From positions 1-38,623 of the forward strand of contig DAHUXA010000015.1 in the NCBI GenBank assembly GCA_027307405.1: a stretch of 38,623 nucleotides of DNA, in the 5' to 3' direction. The stretch comes from Hyphomicrobiales bacterium (lineage in GTDB: Bacteria > Pseudomonadota > Alphaproteobacteria > Rhizobiales > Xanthobacteraceae). Below the pieces are notes generated by a model. That model did no database searches, was not told the DNA's origin, and saw only the letters and a program-made list of their open reading frames with translations. Position 1 is the stretch's first letter. Every line of letters begins with the position of its first letter. Shown here in pieces: positions 25,963 to 37,500 of the stretch. A program made the translations under genes and the position numbers.

Positions 25963-26978
25963 TGGACGCGCTCCCAGAATTCCGCGTGCTCAGTCCGAAA
26001 ACGCTTGATGACGTCGTCGCGGCCCGTGCAGCGCACCCGGACAGCAAGCCGTTGGGTGGCGGCACTGATCTCGTCGTCAATATCCGACGCGGCATCGTCG
26101 CTCCACCGGTGCTGATCGACATGAACCGCGTGCAGGAGTTGCATGCGATCAAGGCCGACGAGAGAGGCTTGCAAATTGGCTCTTCGGTGCGCTTGAGCGA
26201 AGTCGCCGAACACGCGGACGTGGTGAAGCTGTATCCGGTCGTCGCGCAGGCCGCCGCCCACATCGCCGGTCCAACCCACCGCAATATGGGGACGGTCGGC
26301 GGGAACCTTTGTCTCGATACGCGCTGTATCTTCTACAATCAGAGCGAATGGTGGCGCGACGCGAATAACCATTGCCTGAAGACCACCGGCACCATCTGCC
26401 ACGTTGCGCCGAAAAGCCGCGGTGTCTGTTTCGCGACCTTCAGCGGCGATCTCGCACCCGCTCTGCTGACGCTCGGCGCCGAAGTGGACATCGCAGGCCC
26501 GCAGAGCCGCCGGACGATTCCGCTCAACAAGCTCTATATCGGTTTTGCACGCCAGGACGTGCCCATCACCGAGACCCAGGGCGACGGCAAGTTCTATCTC
26601 TCACTACGGCCGGGCGAGATTGTCACCGCAGTGCGTGCGAAGAATACCCCCGGCCTGCGCTCCGGTTATGACAAGATCCGCATCCGCAGATCGATCGAAT
26701 ATCCGGTCGCGGGTGTTGCTGTGGCGCTCAAGCGCGAAGGCGCCAAGCTCGCCGATCTCCGTATTGCTTTCACCGGTACCAATCCGCGCCCCGTGCTCCT
26801 TGATGGCACCCAAGCATTGTGCGGCGGCCCACTCGATGAGCGCGTGTTCAAAGGGCTCGATGCGCTCGTGCGTGACCAGATCATGCCGATGAAGACGACG
26901 TTCACGCCCGGCCATTACCGCCGGCGTGTCGCCGGTGTGTTGGCGCGGCGATTGCTGACACGATTGTTTGAAAGCTGA
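25962..26978 (+). CDS. hcrB: 4-hydroxybenzoyl-CoA reductase beta (FAD plus extra [4Fe-4S]) subunit (GTG start)
   Basis: GGGTDLVVNIRRG, THRNMGTVGGNLCLDTRC FAD motifs plus Cys-rich insertion C-IFYNQSEWWRDANNH-C-LKTTGTI-C-HVAPKSRGV-C characteristic of HcrB. Confidence 0.9.
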   Translation: MDALPEFRVLSPKTLDDVVAARAAHPDSKPLGGGTDLVVNIRRGIVAPPVLIDMNRVQELHAIKADERGLQIGSSVRLSEVAEHADVVKLYPVVAQAAAHIAGPTHRNMGTVGGNLCLDTRCIFYNQSEWWRDANNHCLKTTGTICHVAPKSRGVCFATFSGDLAPALLTLGAEVDIAGPQSRRTIPLNKLYIGFARQDVPITETQGDGKFYLSLRPGEIVTAVRAKNTPGLRSGYDKIRIRRSIEYPVAGVAVALKREGAKLADLRIAFTGTNPRPVLLDGTQALCGGPLDERVFKGLDALVRDQIMPMKTTFTPGHYRRRVAGVLARRLLTRLFES

Positions 26979-26997
26979 TTGGTAAAGGGGGAGGGCC

Positions 26998-28584
26998 TTG
27001 TCCAAAGACTTCAGCGATCGCCGCCCCTACAATGCAGTCACAGATTTTGTCGACGCCAATGTCGAGCGCGGCCTGGGCAACAAAATCGCATTCATCGATC
27101 CTGATCGTTCGCTCACCTATGGTGATCTGCAGGCGCGCAGTATCCGCTTCGCCAATGCCTTACGCAACTTGGGTGTAGAGCAAGAGCACCGCGTCGCACT
27201 CCTTCTCAACGATACAATCGACTACCCGGTAGCGTTCTGGGGCACGATTCGCTCCGGCGCGGTCGTGATCCCTCTCAATACATACCTCACTGTGCCGCAA
27301 CACGCCTATATTCTCGCGGATTGCCGCGCGACGGCACTGATCGCCGCGGCACCTTTGGCGGACACGATCTTGCCCATCATTGACAGCCTTCCGCGGCTGA
27401 AGACGGTCATCCTCGTTGGCGACACTGGCGGCAAATTCATCGGCCGCAACGTCCATCAGTTCGAGGACGTCATCGCCGGCGCCGATACAACACCTTTCAC
27501 CGCGGATACTCTGTCCGATGAAGTCGCATTTTGGCTGTACACCTCGGGTTCGACTGGCGATGCCAAGGGCGTCAAACACGTGCATTCCAACTTGATGGCG
27601 ACCGCCAGTTTGTTCGGTCAAGGAATCCTGCGAATCTGCGAGGACGACGTCGTGCATTCTGCTTCCAAGCTCTTTTTTGCTTATGGGCTCGGCAATGCGA
27701 TGACCTTTCCAATGTCCGTGGGCGCAACCGCCGCACTGTGGCCCCATCGCCCCTCGCCGGAAGGCGTGTTCGAAATGATGCGGCGCCACCGGCCAACAAT
27801 TTTTTATGGCGTTCCGTCCCTTTACGCCGCCCTGCTCTCTCATCACGGCATATGCAAAGGCGCCGGATCCGATCGGCTACGCATTTGCGTATCGGCAGGT
27901 GAGGCACTGCCGGCACATATCGGCGAGCGCTGGCGCGACACGGTCGGAGTCGATGTGCTCGACGGGCTCGGCTCAACCGAATTGTTGCAGACATTCTTGA
28001 GCAACCGGCCAGGCGATATCCGCTACGGCTCGACCGGCAAGCCGGTGCCCGGTTATGAACTGCGCATCATCGACGAAACTGGACGTGAACTGGGCGACGG
28101 GGAGATCGGCGAGCTGATCGTGCGCGGACCGTCGGCCGGCGAAGGCTACTGGAACCAGCGCGCCAAGAGCCGGCGCACATTCGCTGGCGAATGGACGCAT
28201 ACCGGCGACAAATACCGCCGCGATGCCGATGGTTATTACTATTACTGCGGACGCACTGACGACATGTTCAAGGTGAGCGGCATGTGGGTGTCGCCTTTCG
28301 ACGTCGAGGCGGCGCTGGTCTCGCACGAGGCCGTGCTGGAGGCCGCTGTCATTGGCAAGGAAGATGCCGACGGGCTCATCAAGCCGAAGGCCTTCATTGT
28401 ACTCAAGAACGGCTATTCTGCAGACGATGGTCTGCTGGAGAAATTAAAAATCCACGTCAAAGACAAAGCGGGACCGTGGAAATTTCCTCGCTGGATCGAA
28501 CTGCGCAGCGACCTGCCCCGTACTGCGACGGGTAAGATCCAGCGTTTCAAGCTCCGCGAAGAGGACCTTCAGGCGTCAGGCTGA
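26998..28584 (+). CDS. Benzoate-CoA ligase family protein, likely 4-hydroxybenzoate/benzoate-CoA ligase (TTG start)
   Basis: AMP-binding motif LYTSGSTGDAKGVKHVHSN; GRTDDMFKVSGMWVSPFDVEAALVSH...LPRTATGKIQRFKLR. Confidence 0.88.
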   Translation: MSKDFSDRRPYNAVTDFVDANVERGLGNKIAFIDPDRSLTYGDLQARSIRFANALRNLGVEQEHRVALLLNDTIDYPVAFWGTIRSGAVVIPLNTYLTVPQHAYILADCRATALIAAAPLADTILPIIDSLPRLKTVILVGDTGGKFIGRNVHQFEDVIAGADTTPFTADTLSDEVAFWLYTSGSTGDAKGVKHVHSNLMATASLFGQGILRICEDDVVHSASKLFFAYGLGNAMTFPMSVGATAALWPHRPSPEGVFEMMRRHRPTIFYGVPSLYAALLSHHGICKGAGSDRLRICVSAGEALPAHIGERWRDTVGVDVLDGLGSTELLQTFLSNRPGDIRYGSTGKPVPGYELRIIDETGRELGDGEIGELIVRGPSAGEGYWNQRAKSRRTFAGEWTHTGDKYRRDADGYYYYCGRTDDMFKVSGMWVSPFDVEAALVSHEAVLEAAVIGKEDADGLIKPKAFIVLKNGYSADDGLLEKLKIHVKDKAGPWKFPRWIELRSDLPRTATGKIQRFKLREEDLQASG

Positions 28585-28588
28585 TCTC

Positions 28589-30031
28589 TCAGGCGATCTT
28601 CACGTATTCGAAGTCACCCGGCTTGTTGTCGATACCGACCTTGGGCGGAGCGATCCAACCGGCGAACTTGGCCGGCTCAAATTGAGGCTGCATTAGGCTC
28701 TCGATGAAGTCCTTGTCCGCTGCCGAGGGCAGAAAATCGGTCCTCCGCTTCGTCCACTCGGCGGGCGAGAGGATATTGCCGTCGACATCAGCGTTTGTGC
28801 GCGAGAACTCACCGATGTGGCGATGGAAGGCGACGTGCGGCAGCTTCATCTGGAACGGGATGCCGATCTGTTCGATCACCTTGTTCCAGCGGCCGACACC
28901 GTTGTTGCAATCGGCCACATAGTCGTCGCGCAGCCGCATATTGAGCGCAGAGAGCGCGGGCGTGTCCTCGTTCTTGACCTTACCGTCGACCAGCCGCAGC
29001 ACCGGATAGGTGCCGCTCTCCAACTGATGATCGTCCTTGAGCCGGTCCTCGCGATAGCGGCCCTTCAGGCCAGCGTGGAAGGCATTTGCGGCATTGGTGG
29101 AGATTTCATTGCCGAATAGATCAAGCGTCAACGAGAAGTGAAGGTTCGCTTTCTTCTGGATGGTCGGTAGATCGATCACCCCGAGCTTACGCACTTTGTC
29201 GATCTCGTAGGGGTCGCTGATGCCCGCTCCCTTCATCGCCTCACAGGTGCGCTGGATCACGCGGGTGACGCCGGTTTCGCCCACGAACATGTGGTGGGCT
29301 TCCTCGGTCAGCATGAAGCGACAGGTGCGCGAGAGCGGGTCGAAGCCCGATTGGGCCAACGCCTCGAGCTGCATCTTGCCGTCGCGGTCAGTGAAAAAGG
29401 TGAACATGAAGAACGACAGCCAGTCCGGCGTTTTCTCGTTGAAAGCGCCGAGCATGCGCGGCGTGTCAGGATCCCCCGACCGGCGCTGCAATAGCGCTTC
29501 CGCCTCCTCGCGCCCGTCGGTGCCGAAATATTTCTGCAACAAATAGACCATTGCCCAGAGGTGACGGCCCTCCTCGACGTTGACCTGAAACAGATTACGC
29601 ATGTCGTAGAGCGAGGGCGCCGTCTTGCCGAGAAAGCGCTGCTGTTCGACTGAAGCCGGCTCGGTATCGCCCTGGATCACAACCAGGCGGCGCAACATAG
29701 CGCGGTATTCGCCCGGCACTTCCTGCCAGGCGTCCTCGCCCTTGTGCATGCCGAAATTGACCTTGCGGCCTTCCATTTGCGGAGCGATGAGCACGCCCCA
29801 GCGATATTCCGGCATGCGCACGTAGTCGAACTTGGCCCAGCCCTTCGGATCGACGCTGATCGCCGTGCGCAGATAGACCAAAGACTCCTGGAAGCCTTCT
29901 GGTCCCATGTCATTCCACCAATCGAGGTAACCGGGGTGCCACTTCTCCAGCGCGCGCTTGACGCGCACGTCCTGCCCGAGCGCGACATTGTTTGGGATCA
30001 AGCCGTCGTAATCGACCTGAGCAATGTTCAT
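28589..30031 (-). CDS. boxB: Benzoyl-CoA 2,3-epoxidase subunit BoxB
   Basis: RNLFQVNVEEGRHLWAMVYLLQKYFG...CRFMLTEEAHHMFVGETGVTRVIQRTCE (di-iron E..H motifs); adjacent boxC. Confidence 0.95.
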   Translation of the reverse strand: MNIAQVDYDGLIPNNVALGQDVRVKRALEKWHPGYLDWWNDMGPEGFQESLVYLRTAISVDPKGWAKFDYVRMPEYRWGVLIAPQMEGRKVNFGMHKGEDAWQEVPGEYRAMLRRLVVIQGDTEPASVEQQRFLGKTAPSLYDMRNLFQVNVEEGRHLWAMVYLLQKYFGTDGREEAEALLQRRSGDPDTPRMLGAFNEKTPDWLSFFMFTFFTDRDGKMQLEALAQSGFDPLSRTCRFMLTEEAHHMFVGETGVTRVIQRTCEAMKGAGISDPYEIDKVRKLGVIDLPTIQKKANLHFSLTLDLFGNEISTNAANAFHAGLKGRYREDRLKDDHQLESGTYPVLRLVDGKVKNEDTPALSALNMRLRDDYVADCNNGVGRWNKVIEQIGIPFQMKLPHVAFHRHIGEFSRTNADVDGNILSPAEWTKRRTDFLPSAADKDFIESLMQPQFEPAKFAGWIAPPKVGIDNKPGDFEYVKIA

Positions 30032-30033
30032 GG

Positions 30034-31686
30034 CTACACCCTTTCCTTATTGAACGTCGGCGAAACACCGCTGCCGTAAAGCTTAAGCGCGCCCTGCTCG
30101 CCGATTGCGTTCGGCCGCTGGAAGATCCAGTTTTGCCAGGCAGTCAGACGACCGAAAATCTTCGTTTCCATCGTCTCCGGACCAGCGAAACGGAGATTCG
30201 CTTCCATGCCGGTCATGGCGTCGGGCGAGAAGCTGGTGCGCTCCTCCAACATGACGCGCAATTCGTCGTCCCAGTCGAAATCTTCATAGGCAGACGTGAC
30301 AAGACCCAATTCGGCGGCTTCTTCACCTTCAATGGCTGTGCCGATCTTTCCTTTAAGGCGCTCGACGGTATTCGGCTCGCCGAGGAAGCGCGTCTGCAGC
30401 CGCGTGAGGCCATTGCCCATCGGGTAAAGGCCGAAATTGGCCTGGCCCAGCGTAATCGCGGCGGGCTTGCGATTGTCGCCCTCCCGAGTACCGACCAACA
30501 TCAATGACCGGTCCGCAGCGAAGGCTAACTCTGCCAATGTTCCGGCAAAGCATGAGCCGGGTTCTATCAGCGCGATGAAGCTCTTTGCGGTTACGTCCAC
30601 GCGTTTGAAGACCCGTTTCAAATAGTGGCGGATTTCGCGCATGAGCCAGTCGCCGTTTGCTTTGGCGAGGAAATCGTCGTGATCGAGGACAGCCTGTGCA
30701 TTGCCATCGGTTCGGAACAGAATTACGCCAATCGCAGGCTCATTGGTGCGCAGATGTAGAATGGCATCTTCCAACTCGCGTGCCACCGTGAGCGGCCAGA
30801 ACTTGGCGCCAAGCGCATGCGCGGCCTCGACCGATGTCGGGACACCTTGCGACGGCGCACGTACGGTGATGGTCGCGAGGCCACGGGCGCGATCGATCTC
30901 AACCTCCACGTGTGAATAGGACACGCGGTCCGTTTCGATCTTACGATCGAGTGGCGTTAGGGCGACGCCCTTGGCATTCTTCGGCCGATCCGACCGCGCT
31001 GCAATTTCTTTGGCGCGTGCAGCTACTGTGTCTTTCCATTTCGAATTCGGGACCACCTCGTCAACCAATCTCCACTCCACCGCTTTGCTTCCGCGAATGC
31101 CTTCCTCGATCGAGCAAAATACATCGGCACGATCGCGGCGCACCTTACGCTTGTCGGTGACGCGCGTGAGCCCGCCCGTGCCAGGCAGCACCGCGAGCAG
31201 CGGCGTCTCCGGCAGCGCCACGGCCGAGCGCCGGTCGTCCACTAGCATGATGTGATCCGCAGCGAGCGCTAGCTCGTAGCCGCCGCCAGCGGCATTACCA
31301 TTGATTGCGCAGACGTAGACTTGTTTGGAATTCTCCGACGCGTCCTCGATCGCAAGCCGTGTCTCATTGGTGAACTTGCAAAAGTTCACCTTGGCGCCAT
31401 GGGTCGCCTTGCCGAGCATCCGAATATTGGCGCCGGCGCAGAAGACATTGTCCTTGCCCGATTTAATAACGACGCAACGCACCTCTGGATGTTCGAAACG
31501 CAGCCTCTGCACCGCGTCGTTGAGCTCGATATCGACACCCAAATCGTAGGAGTTCAGTTTGAGTTCGTAGTCGCCGAGGCCACCGGCCTGATCCACATCC
31601 ATGACGAGATAGGCGATGTCGCCGTCGCGCTCGATCCGCCAATGGCGGTAACGCGTCGGGTCGGTCTGGTAATCGATTGTCTGCAT
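30034..31686 (-). CDS. boxC: 2,3-epoxybenzoyl-CoA dihydrolase BoxC (550 aa from ATG at 31686)
   Basis: MQTIDYQTDPTRYRHWRIERDGDIAYLVMDVDQAGGLGDYELKLNSYDLGVDIELNDAVQRLRFEHPEVRCVVIKSGKDNVFCAGANIRML; crotonase-like. Confidence 0.95.
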   Translation of the reverse strand: MQTIDYQTDPTRYRHWRIERDGDIAYLVMDVDQAGGLGDYELKLNSYDLGVDIELNDAVQRLRFEHPEVRCVVIKSGKDNVFCAGANIRMLGKATHGAKVNFCKFTNETRLAIEDASENSKQVYVCAINGNAAGGGYELALAADHIMLVDDRRSAVALPETPLLAVLPGTGGLTRVTDKRKVRRDRADVFCSIEEGIRGSKAVEWRLVDEVVPNSKWKDTVAARAKEIAARSDRPKNAKGVALTPLDRKIETDRVSYSHVEVEIDRARGLATITVRAPSQGVPTSVEAAHALGAKFWPLTVARELEDAILHLRTNEPAIGVILFRTDGNAQAVLDHDDFLAKANGDWLMREIRHYLKRVFKRVDVTAKSFIALIEPGSCFAGTLAELAFAADRSLMLVGTREGDNRKPAAITLGQANFGLYPMGNGLTRLQTRFLGEPNTVERLKGKIGTAIEGEEAAELGLVTSAYEDFDWDDELRVMLEERTSFSPDAMTGMEANLRFAGPETMETKIFGRLTAWQNWIFQRPNAIGEQGALKLYGSGVSPTFNKERV

Positions 31687-31727
31687 GGCGTCAGCCGGCG
31701 CGGCAAATCGTTGCCGCGTCCTCCCTG

Positions 31728-31745
31728 AATGCATTATTTTGCATT
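31728..31745. promoter_or_regulatory. TGCA-repeat palindromic element, candidate BoxR/BzdR operator
   Basis: AATGCATTATTTTGCATT: TGCA-N6-TGCA in the boxC/boxR intergenic region; additional ATGCAT at 31824-31829 near the boxR start. Confidence 0.6.
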
Positions 31746-31844
31746 TTTAATATCACTCTCGGCCCACCCCCACAACATCGCTGTGAAGGATATGGTTCCG
31801 TGCCGCTATTGATCAGCAATATAATGCATGTTACCGGATGAGCC

Positions 31845-32753
31845 ATGAAAAATGCCCGCAAGCCCGCGACCGGTCGCGACACCGACGCCTATCTGCGCCG
31901 GTTGGGAGAACGTGTGCGCACATTGCGCAATCAGCGGGGCATGACCCGAAAGGCATTGGCTCGGCACGCCAAAGTGTCCGAACGCTATCTTGCGCAGCTC
32001 GAGGCCGGTCTCGGCAACGGTTCGATTGTACTGCTCCGGCGGATCGCACGCGCGATAGGCCTGCCCGTTACACAGCTAGTGCACGAAGGCGCTGAACCCG
32101 CTCTCGATTTCGTGCTGCTGTCGCAATTCCTCGAGCGGCTATCACCGCCGACCCTTGCGGAAGCGCGCGATCTGCTGCTTGAACGCTTCAGCAAGCCATC
32201 GGAAGGCGCGCGCCGGCAGCGCATTGCGCTCATTGGTTTGCGCGGTGGCGGAAAATCAACCCTTGGCCGCATGCTGGCTGACCGGCTTGACGTTCCCTTT
32301 ATCGAACTCGACCGCGAAATCGAGCGGCGCAGCGGTGCCACACTAAGCGAAATCTTCGACATGTTCGGCCAGGAAACTTTCCGTCGTGCAGAGCGCGAGG
32401 CCTTGGATGACGTGCTTCGCCAGCATCAAAATTTTGTAATCGCCACCAGCGGCAGCATCGTGACCGAACCGGGCACGCTCGAACTTCTCCTCGCCTCGTG
32501 TTTTACGGTCTGGGTGCGGGCGAACCCCGAAGAGCACATGAGGCGCGTGATGGCGCAGGGTGACATGCGCCCGATGGCCAACAGCGCCCGGGCGATGGAC
32601 GACCTGATCTCGATCCTCAGGAGTCGCGAACCGCTTTACGCAAAGGCGGAGATCGCCCTCATTACGACGGGGAAGACGCCGGAGCAGAATCTGGCGGAAC
32701 TGTTGCGCCTGATCGAAGTTCCCGGTAATCGCATCAGTCGCCGGTCGGCATGA
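31845..32753 (+). CDS. boxR: BoxR/BzdR-type regulator: XRE helix-turn-helix fused to a shikimate-kinase-like domain
   Basis: LGERVRTLRNQRGMTRKALARHAKVSERYLAQLEAGLGNGSIVLLRRIARA HTH, then IALIGLRGGGKSTLGRMLADRLDVPFIELDREIERRSG (P-loop, AroK-like). Confidence 0.93.
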   Translation: MKNARKPATGRDTDAYLRRLGERVRTLRNQRGMTRKALARHAKVSERYLAQLEAGLGNGSIVLLRRIARAIGLPVTQLVHEGAEPALDFVLLSQFLERLSPPTLAEARDLLLERFSKPSEGARRQRIALIGLRGGGKSTLGRMLADRLDVPFIELDREIERRSGATLSEIFDMFGQETFRRAEREALDDVLRQHQNFVIATSGSIVTEPGTLELLLASCFTVWVRANPEEHMRRVMAQGDMRPMANSARAMDDLISILRSREPLYAKAEIALITTGKTPEQNLAELLRLIEVPGNRISRRSA

Positions 32754-32794
32754 CAACCAGAGTAAGAGTAAGGAGCCGGCCGCTGCCGGGATGA

Positions 32795-33826
<1,032 letters not shown>

Positions 33827-33840
33827 CGCAATAAGACGCA

Positions 33841-34164
33841 ATGCCGAAAATTACCTACATCGAACACGACGGAACGAAGCACACGGTCGAGGGCGAGCTC
33901 GGATCAACGGTGATGGAGACCGCCTTACGTAATAACGTCGCAAGCATCGTCGCTGAATGTGGCGGTTCGTGTACCTGCGCCACCTGCCTGGTGCATGTCG
34001 ATGAAAAGTGGTTCTCTGTCGTCGGCCCGCCCTCGGCGGAAGAAGAAGAACAGCTCGACGCCGCCTTTGAGGTAAAACCGACCTCGCGGCTGTCGTGCCA
34101 GATCAAGGTGACGGAAGCGCTCGACGGGCTCGTGGTGCACACTCCGGCCTACCAAGGCCGTTGA
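33841..34164 (+). CDS. [2Fe-2S] ferredoxin, adrenodoxin/putidaredoxin type
   Basis: MPKITYIEHDGTKHTVEGELGSTVMETALRNNVASIVAECGGSCTCATCLVHV...SRLSCQIKV (C-X5-C-X2-C...C). Confidence 0.93.
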   Translation: MPKITYIEHDGTKHTVEGELGSTVMETALRNNVASIVAECGGSCTCATCLVHVDEKWFSVVGPPSAEEEEQLDAAFEVKPTSRLSCQIKVTEALDGLVVHTPAYQGR

Positions 34165-34209
34165 GGGCAGGGAAAGATTACAGCAATCCAAGAGCGCTGA
34201 ACCGGCAAG

Positions 34210-34599
34210 TTATGCGGGACGTTCAACCCGCGTATCGATTTCATTGCGGAGAGCTCCGAAATCGATCGGTTTGGTCAAAAGTGTCTCTGCACCGCCCTCG
34301 AGCGCTTTCTGTTTCGTTTCCGCATCACCGTACGCGGTGATCATGATAATTGGGACGTCCGGGCGTATTGCCTTTGCCTTGGGCAACAATTCAAGTCCGC
34401 TCATCCCAGGCATGTTGATGTCGGACAAGATCAGAATGAGCGAGGCCGTACGCGACTCGCTGAGGCATTGCAACGCTGCTGGGGCCGATTGTGCAAATTC
34501 CATGGTGAATCGTCCAGCCCGCATGTCGCGTCGGAATTGCTGACGAAACAGCAACTCAACGTCAGGTTCGTCGTCGATAACGAGGATAAGAAGATTCAC
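34210..34599 (-). CDS. Single-domain (CheY-like) response regulator
   Basis: ILVIDDEPDVELLFRQQF...LILSDINMPGMSGLELL...MITAYGD...LLTKPIDF. Confidence 0.9.
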   Translation of the reverse strand: MNLLILVIDDEPDVELLFRQQFRRDMRAGRFTMEFAQSAPAALQCLSESRTASLILILSDINMPGMSGLELLPKAKAIRPDVPIIMITAYGDAETKQKALEGGAETLLTKPIDFGALRNEIDTRVERPA

Positions 34600-37500
34600 G
34601 CTCGTCCTCCGGATGTCGCGAGCGATGCCGCGCTGCGCGGAAGAATGATCTTGAATTCCGTAAACTCGCCGGGCTGCGTATCAACCTCGATAGACCCCCG
34701 ATGTTGCTTGACGATGATGTCATGACTGATCGACAGACCAAGACCAGTGCCCTCCCCGGCCGGCTTCGTCGTGAAGAACGGATTAAACATCCGTTCCTTG
34801 ACCTCGGGCGGAATACCGGTGCCGTTGTCGCGAATTCTGATTTCGACGCGGTCTCCGAGATCCTTGGTCACGGCGGCAAGGATTGGTTCGTAATCAGCGC
34901 CATTCTCTTCCGTCTTGCGCTTCGTTGCCGCGTAGAATCCATTCGAGATTAGATTGAGAAGAACACGCGTAATCTCTTGCGGGAACAGATCGACCTCACC
35001 GGCACTCGGATCAAATGATCTTTGCAGGGTAATGTTGAAGCCCTGCTTCTCGGCACGTGCCCCGTGATAGGCGAGATTGAGGCTTTCCTCGACAATGGTA
35101 TTGATATCCATAGGGCGGTGTTCCCCGGAGCCCTGACGTGAATGCAACAACATGTTCTTGACGATCGAATCGGCACGCTTGCCGTGCTGCACAACCTTGT
35201 CGAGATTCCCCTGCAGCATGTCGGCGATCTCGCCGATTTCCACTTGCAGCTTCTTGTCCAGCTTGGCAGCAGCAAGCGCCTGGCGTAATTCGTCAATCAG
35301 TTCGACCGAAACGGATGAGAAGTTGTTCACGAAATTGAGCGGATTCTTGATCTCATGTGCAATACCGGCAGTCAGTTGGCCAAGTGAGGCGAGCTTTTCC
35401 GTTTGAACCAGGCGATCCTGGGCCGTCCGCAGCTCGTCCAGTGAACTCCCCAACTCGCGCGTCCGCGCTTCGACACTTTCAAACAGCTTTGCATTTTGAA
35501 TTGCCAAGACAGATTGCGCGCCGAAGGTTTGAAGCAGTTCGATCGTGGCTTTGGAGAATTCGCCGGGCTGCCTCCGCCGGACGACGAGCGCCCCTACGAT
35601 CTGATCGGCGCTGAGAAGCGGTACAATCAGCAATGCTCGGAATCCGGCACGGACGATGATATCGAGCGTGGTCGATGGGTCTTCCTGTATGTCCGGAACC
35701 TGAAGTGGCATGCGCCGTAGAGCGGCTTCACCGATCAAGGTCTCACCAATCCGGATATGACGATCTCTAAGTTCGGCGACGGTACTGTCCTCTAGTCCGT
35801 GGGTCGCCCGCAGTCGAAATTCCTGCGCGGCATCATCGAACACGTAAATTGCACCAGCTTCAGTGCTTGAGAGCTGGGTGGCCTTGGTCACGATCGTCGT
35901 CAAGACGGTCTCGAGATCGACTGTCGAATTCACCGCTTGAGAAACCTCGCCGAGGGCGCGCAGTTCACCGACCGATTGGGCGAGTTCCCCCGTTCGAGCC
36001 TGAAGCTCGTGGAGCAGCCGCGTGTTCTCGATGGCAATGACGGCCTGCGCTGCAAAATTCGTCACCAGTTCAATCTGTTTTTCGGTGAAGGCCCGCACTT
36101 CTTGCCGATAGATGGCAATGGTGCCGATCAGCTCGTTCTCCTTGAGCATCGGTACATTTACAAGTGTGCGGAAGCCTCCGAGGCCTACGGCAGCCACAAG
36201 AACCGGTTCACCCTCGATATAAGCCGGCTCCTCTTTAACGTCGATAATGTGGACCGTCTGTTTCGTTTCGGCGACGCGAGCAAATGCAGTTCGTGGGCCG
36301 AACCGCTTGGGGCCGCTTTGCCAAAAGTCAGCAAATGCTGGCGGCACACCAAACATTGCAATCGCGTGCGCAGCACCATCTTCAAAACGAAACAGAACCC
36401 CATAGTTCGCTTGGCAAATACGAACAGCATTAGCCAGCATCGTCTCAAATACGGGCTGCAACTCACCCCGCGAACTTGAAATGACCTTCAGTACCTCGGA
36501 TGTCGCGGTCTGCTGTTCGAGCGCCTCGGTCAAGGCTTGAGTGCGTACCTCAACTTTCTTTTCCAGGCCGGTATAGGATTCTTGCAAACGCCCGGCCATG
36601 TCATTGAATTGATCGGCGAGTGCCTCAAGCTCATCGCCGGTGTTAACCGAGATGCGTTGCGACAGATCGCCGCCACCAAGTCGCGCAGCTCCCGTCCGTA
36701 AAGCCTGGATCGGCACAACCATTCGGCGCGCAAGAAAAATCCCGGCGAGTGCAGCGAGACAAAGCGCGGCAAAAAGCACAAGCAGAGAGCGCTGCATGGA
36801 GGCGAACAGTGGTTGGTACGCCTCTTCAACCGGCAGTTCGACGAACACTGTCCAGCCGAGCGGTGCAACGGGCGCAAAGGCGGTTAAAACTTGGCGGCCC
36901 TGAATATCGGTCGCCGTCTGGATTTCTTCTGCCGAAGCGCCACTCGCACCTCGTTGTGCCGCCTGAATTTGGGCGAGGCGAGTCATGTCCGTGTTTCGAA
37001 GTACAAGGCTGATATCGGGATGAGCGATCAAGCGCCCTCGCGCATCCACCACATAGGCCTGGCCGTGTTCGCCAACCTTGATCTTCGAGACGACGTCCCA
37101 GATGAGCTTGAGATTGACTTCCGCGATGCTTACGCCGGCGTCGCGCCGCGTACCGGCGAGCGACAGTGTCATGTACGGCTCGGATTCCCGGCGAAAATAA
37201 ACCGGGCCGTAGTAGACCTTGTTTTTGACGGCTTCGGCAAACTTCGGCTCTTTGGACAAATCGAGTCCGCTGCCCACAACATCCATGGCCAGGCGCGACA
37301 CGCGTAGCTGCTCTTTGCCGCTCGCATCCACTTGTGAAAGCTCAGTGATGGCAGGGACCTGACGCAACAAGCGCAGCGCATCGAACCGCCGTTGCTCGAT
37401 GGTCTCGACCGACCAGAGCAACTGCGTTGTCCAGCCAACCTGACTTTCGATCTCCTTGATGAATTGGCCGATTTTGGTTGCCGCGGACTCGGCCTGCTCG

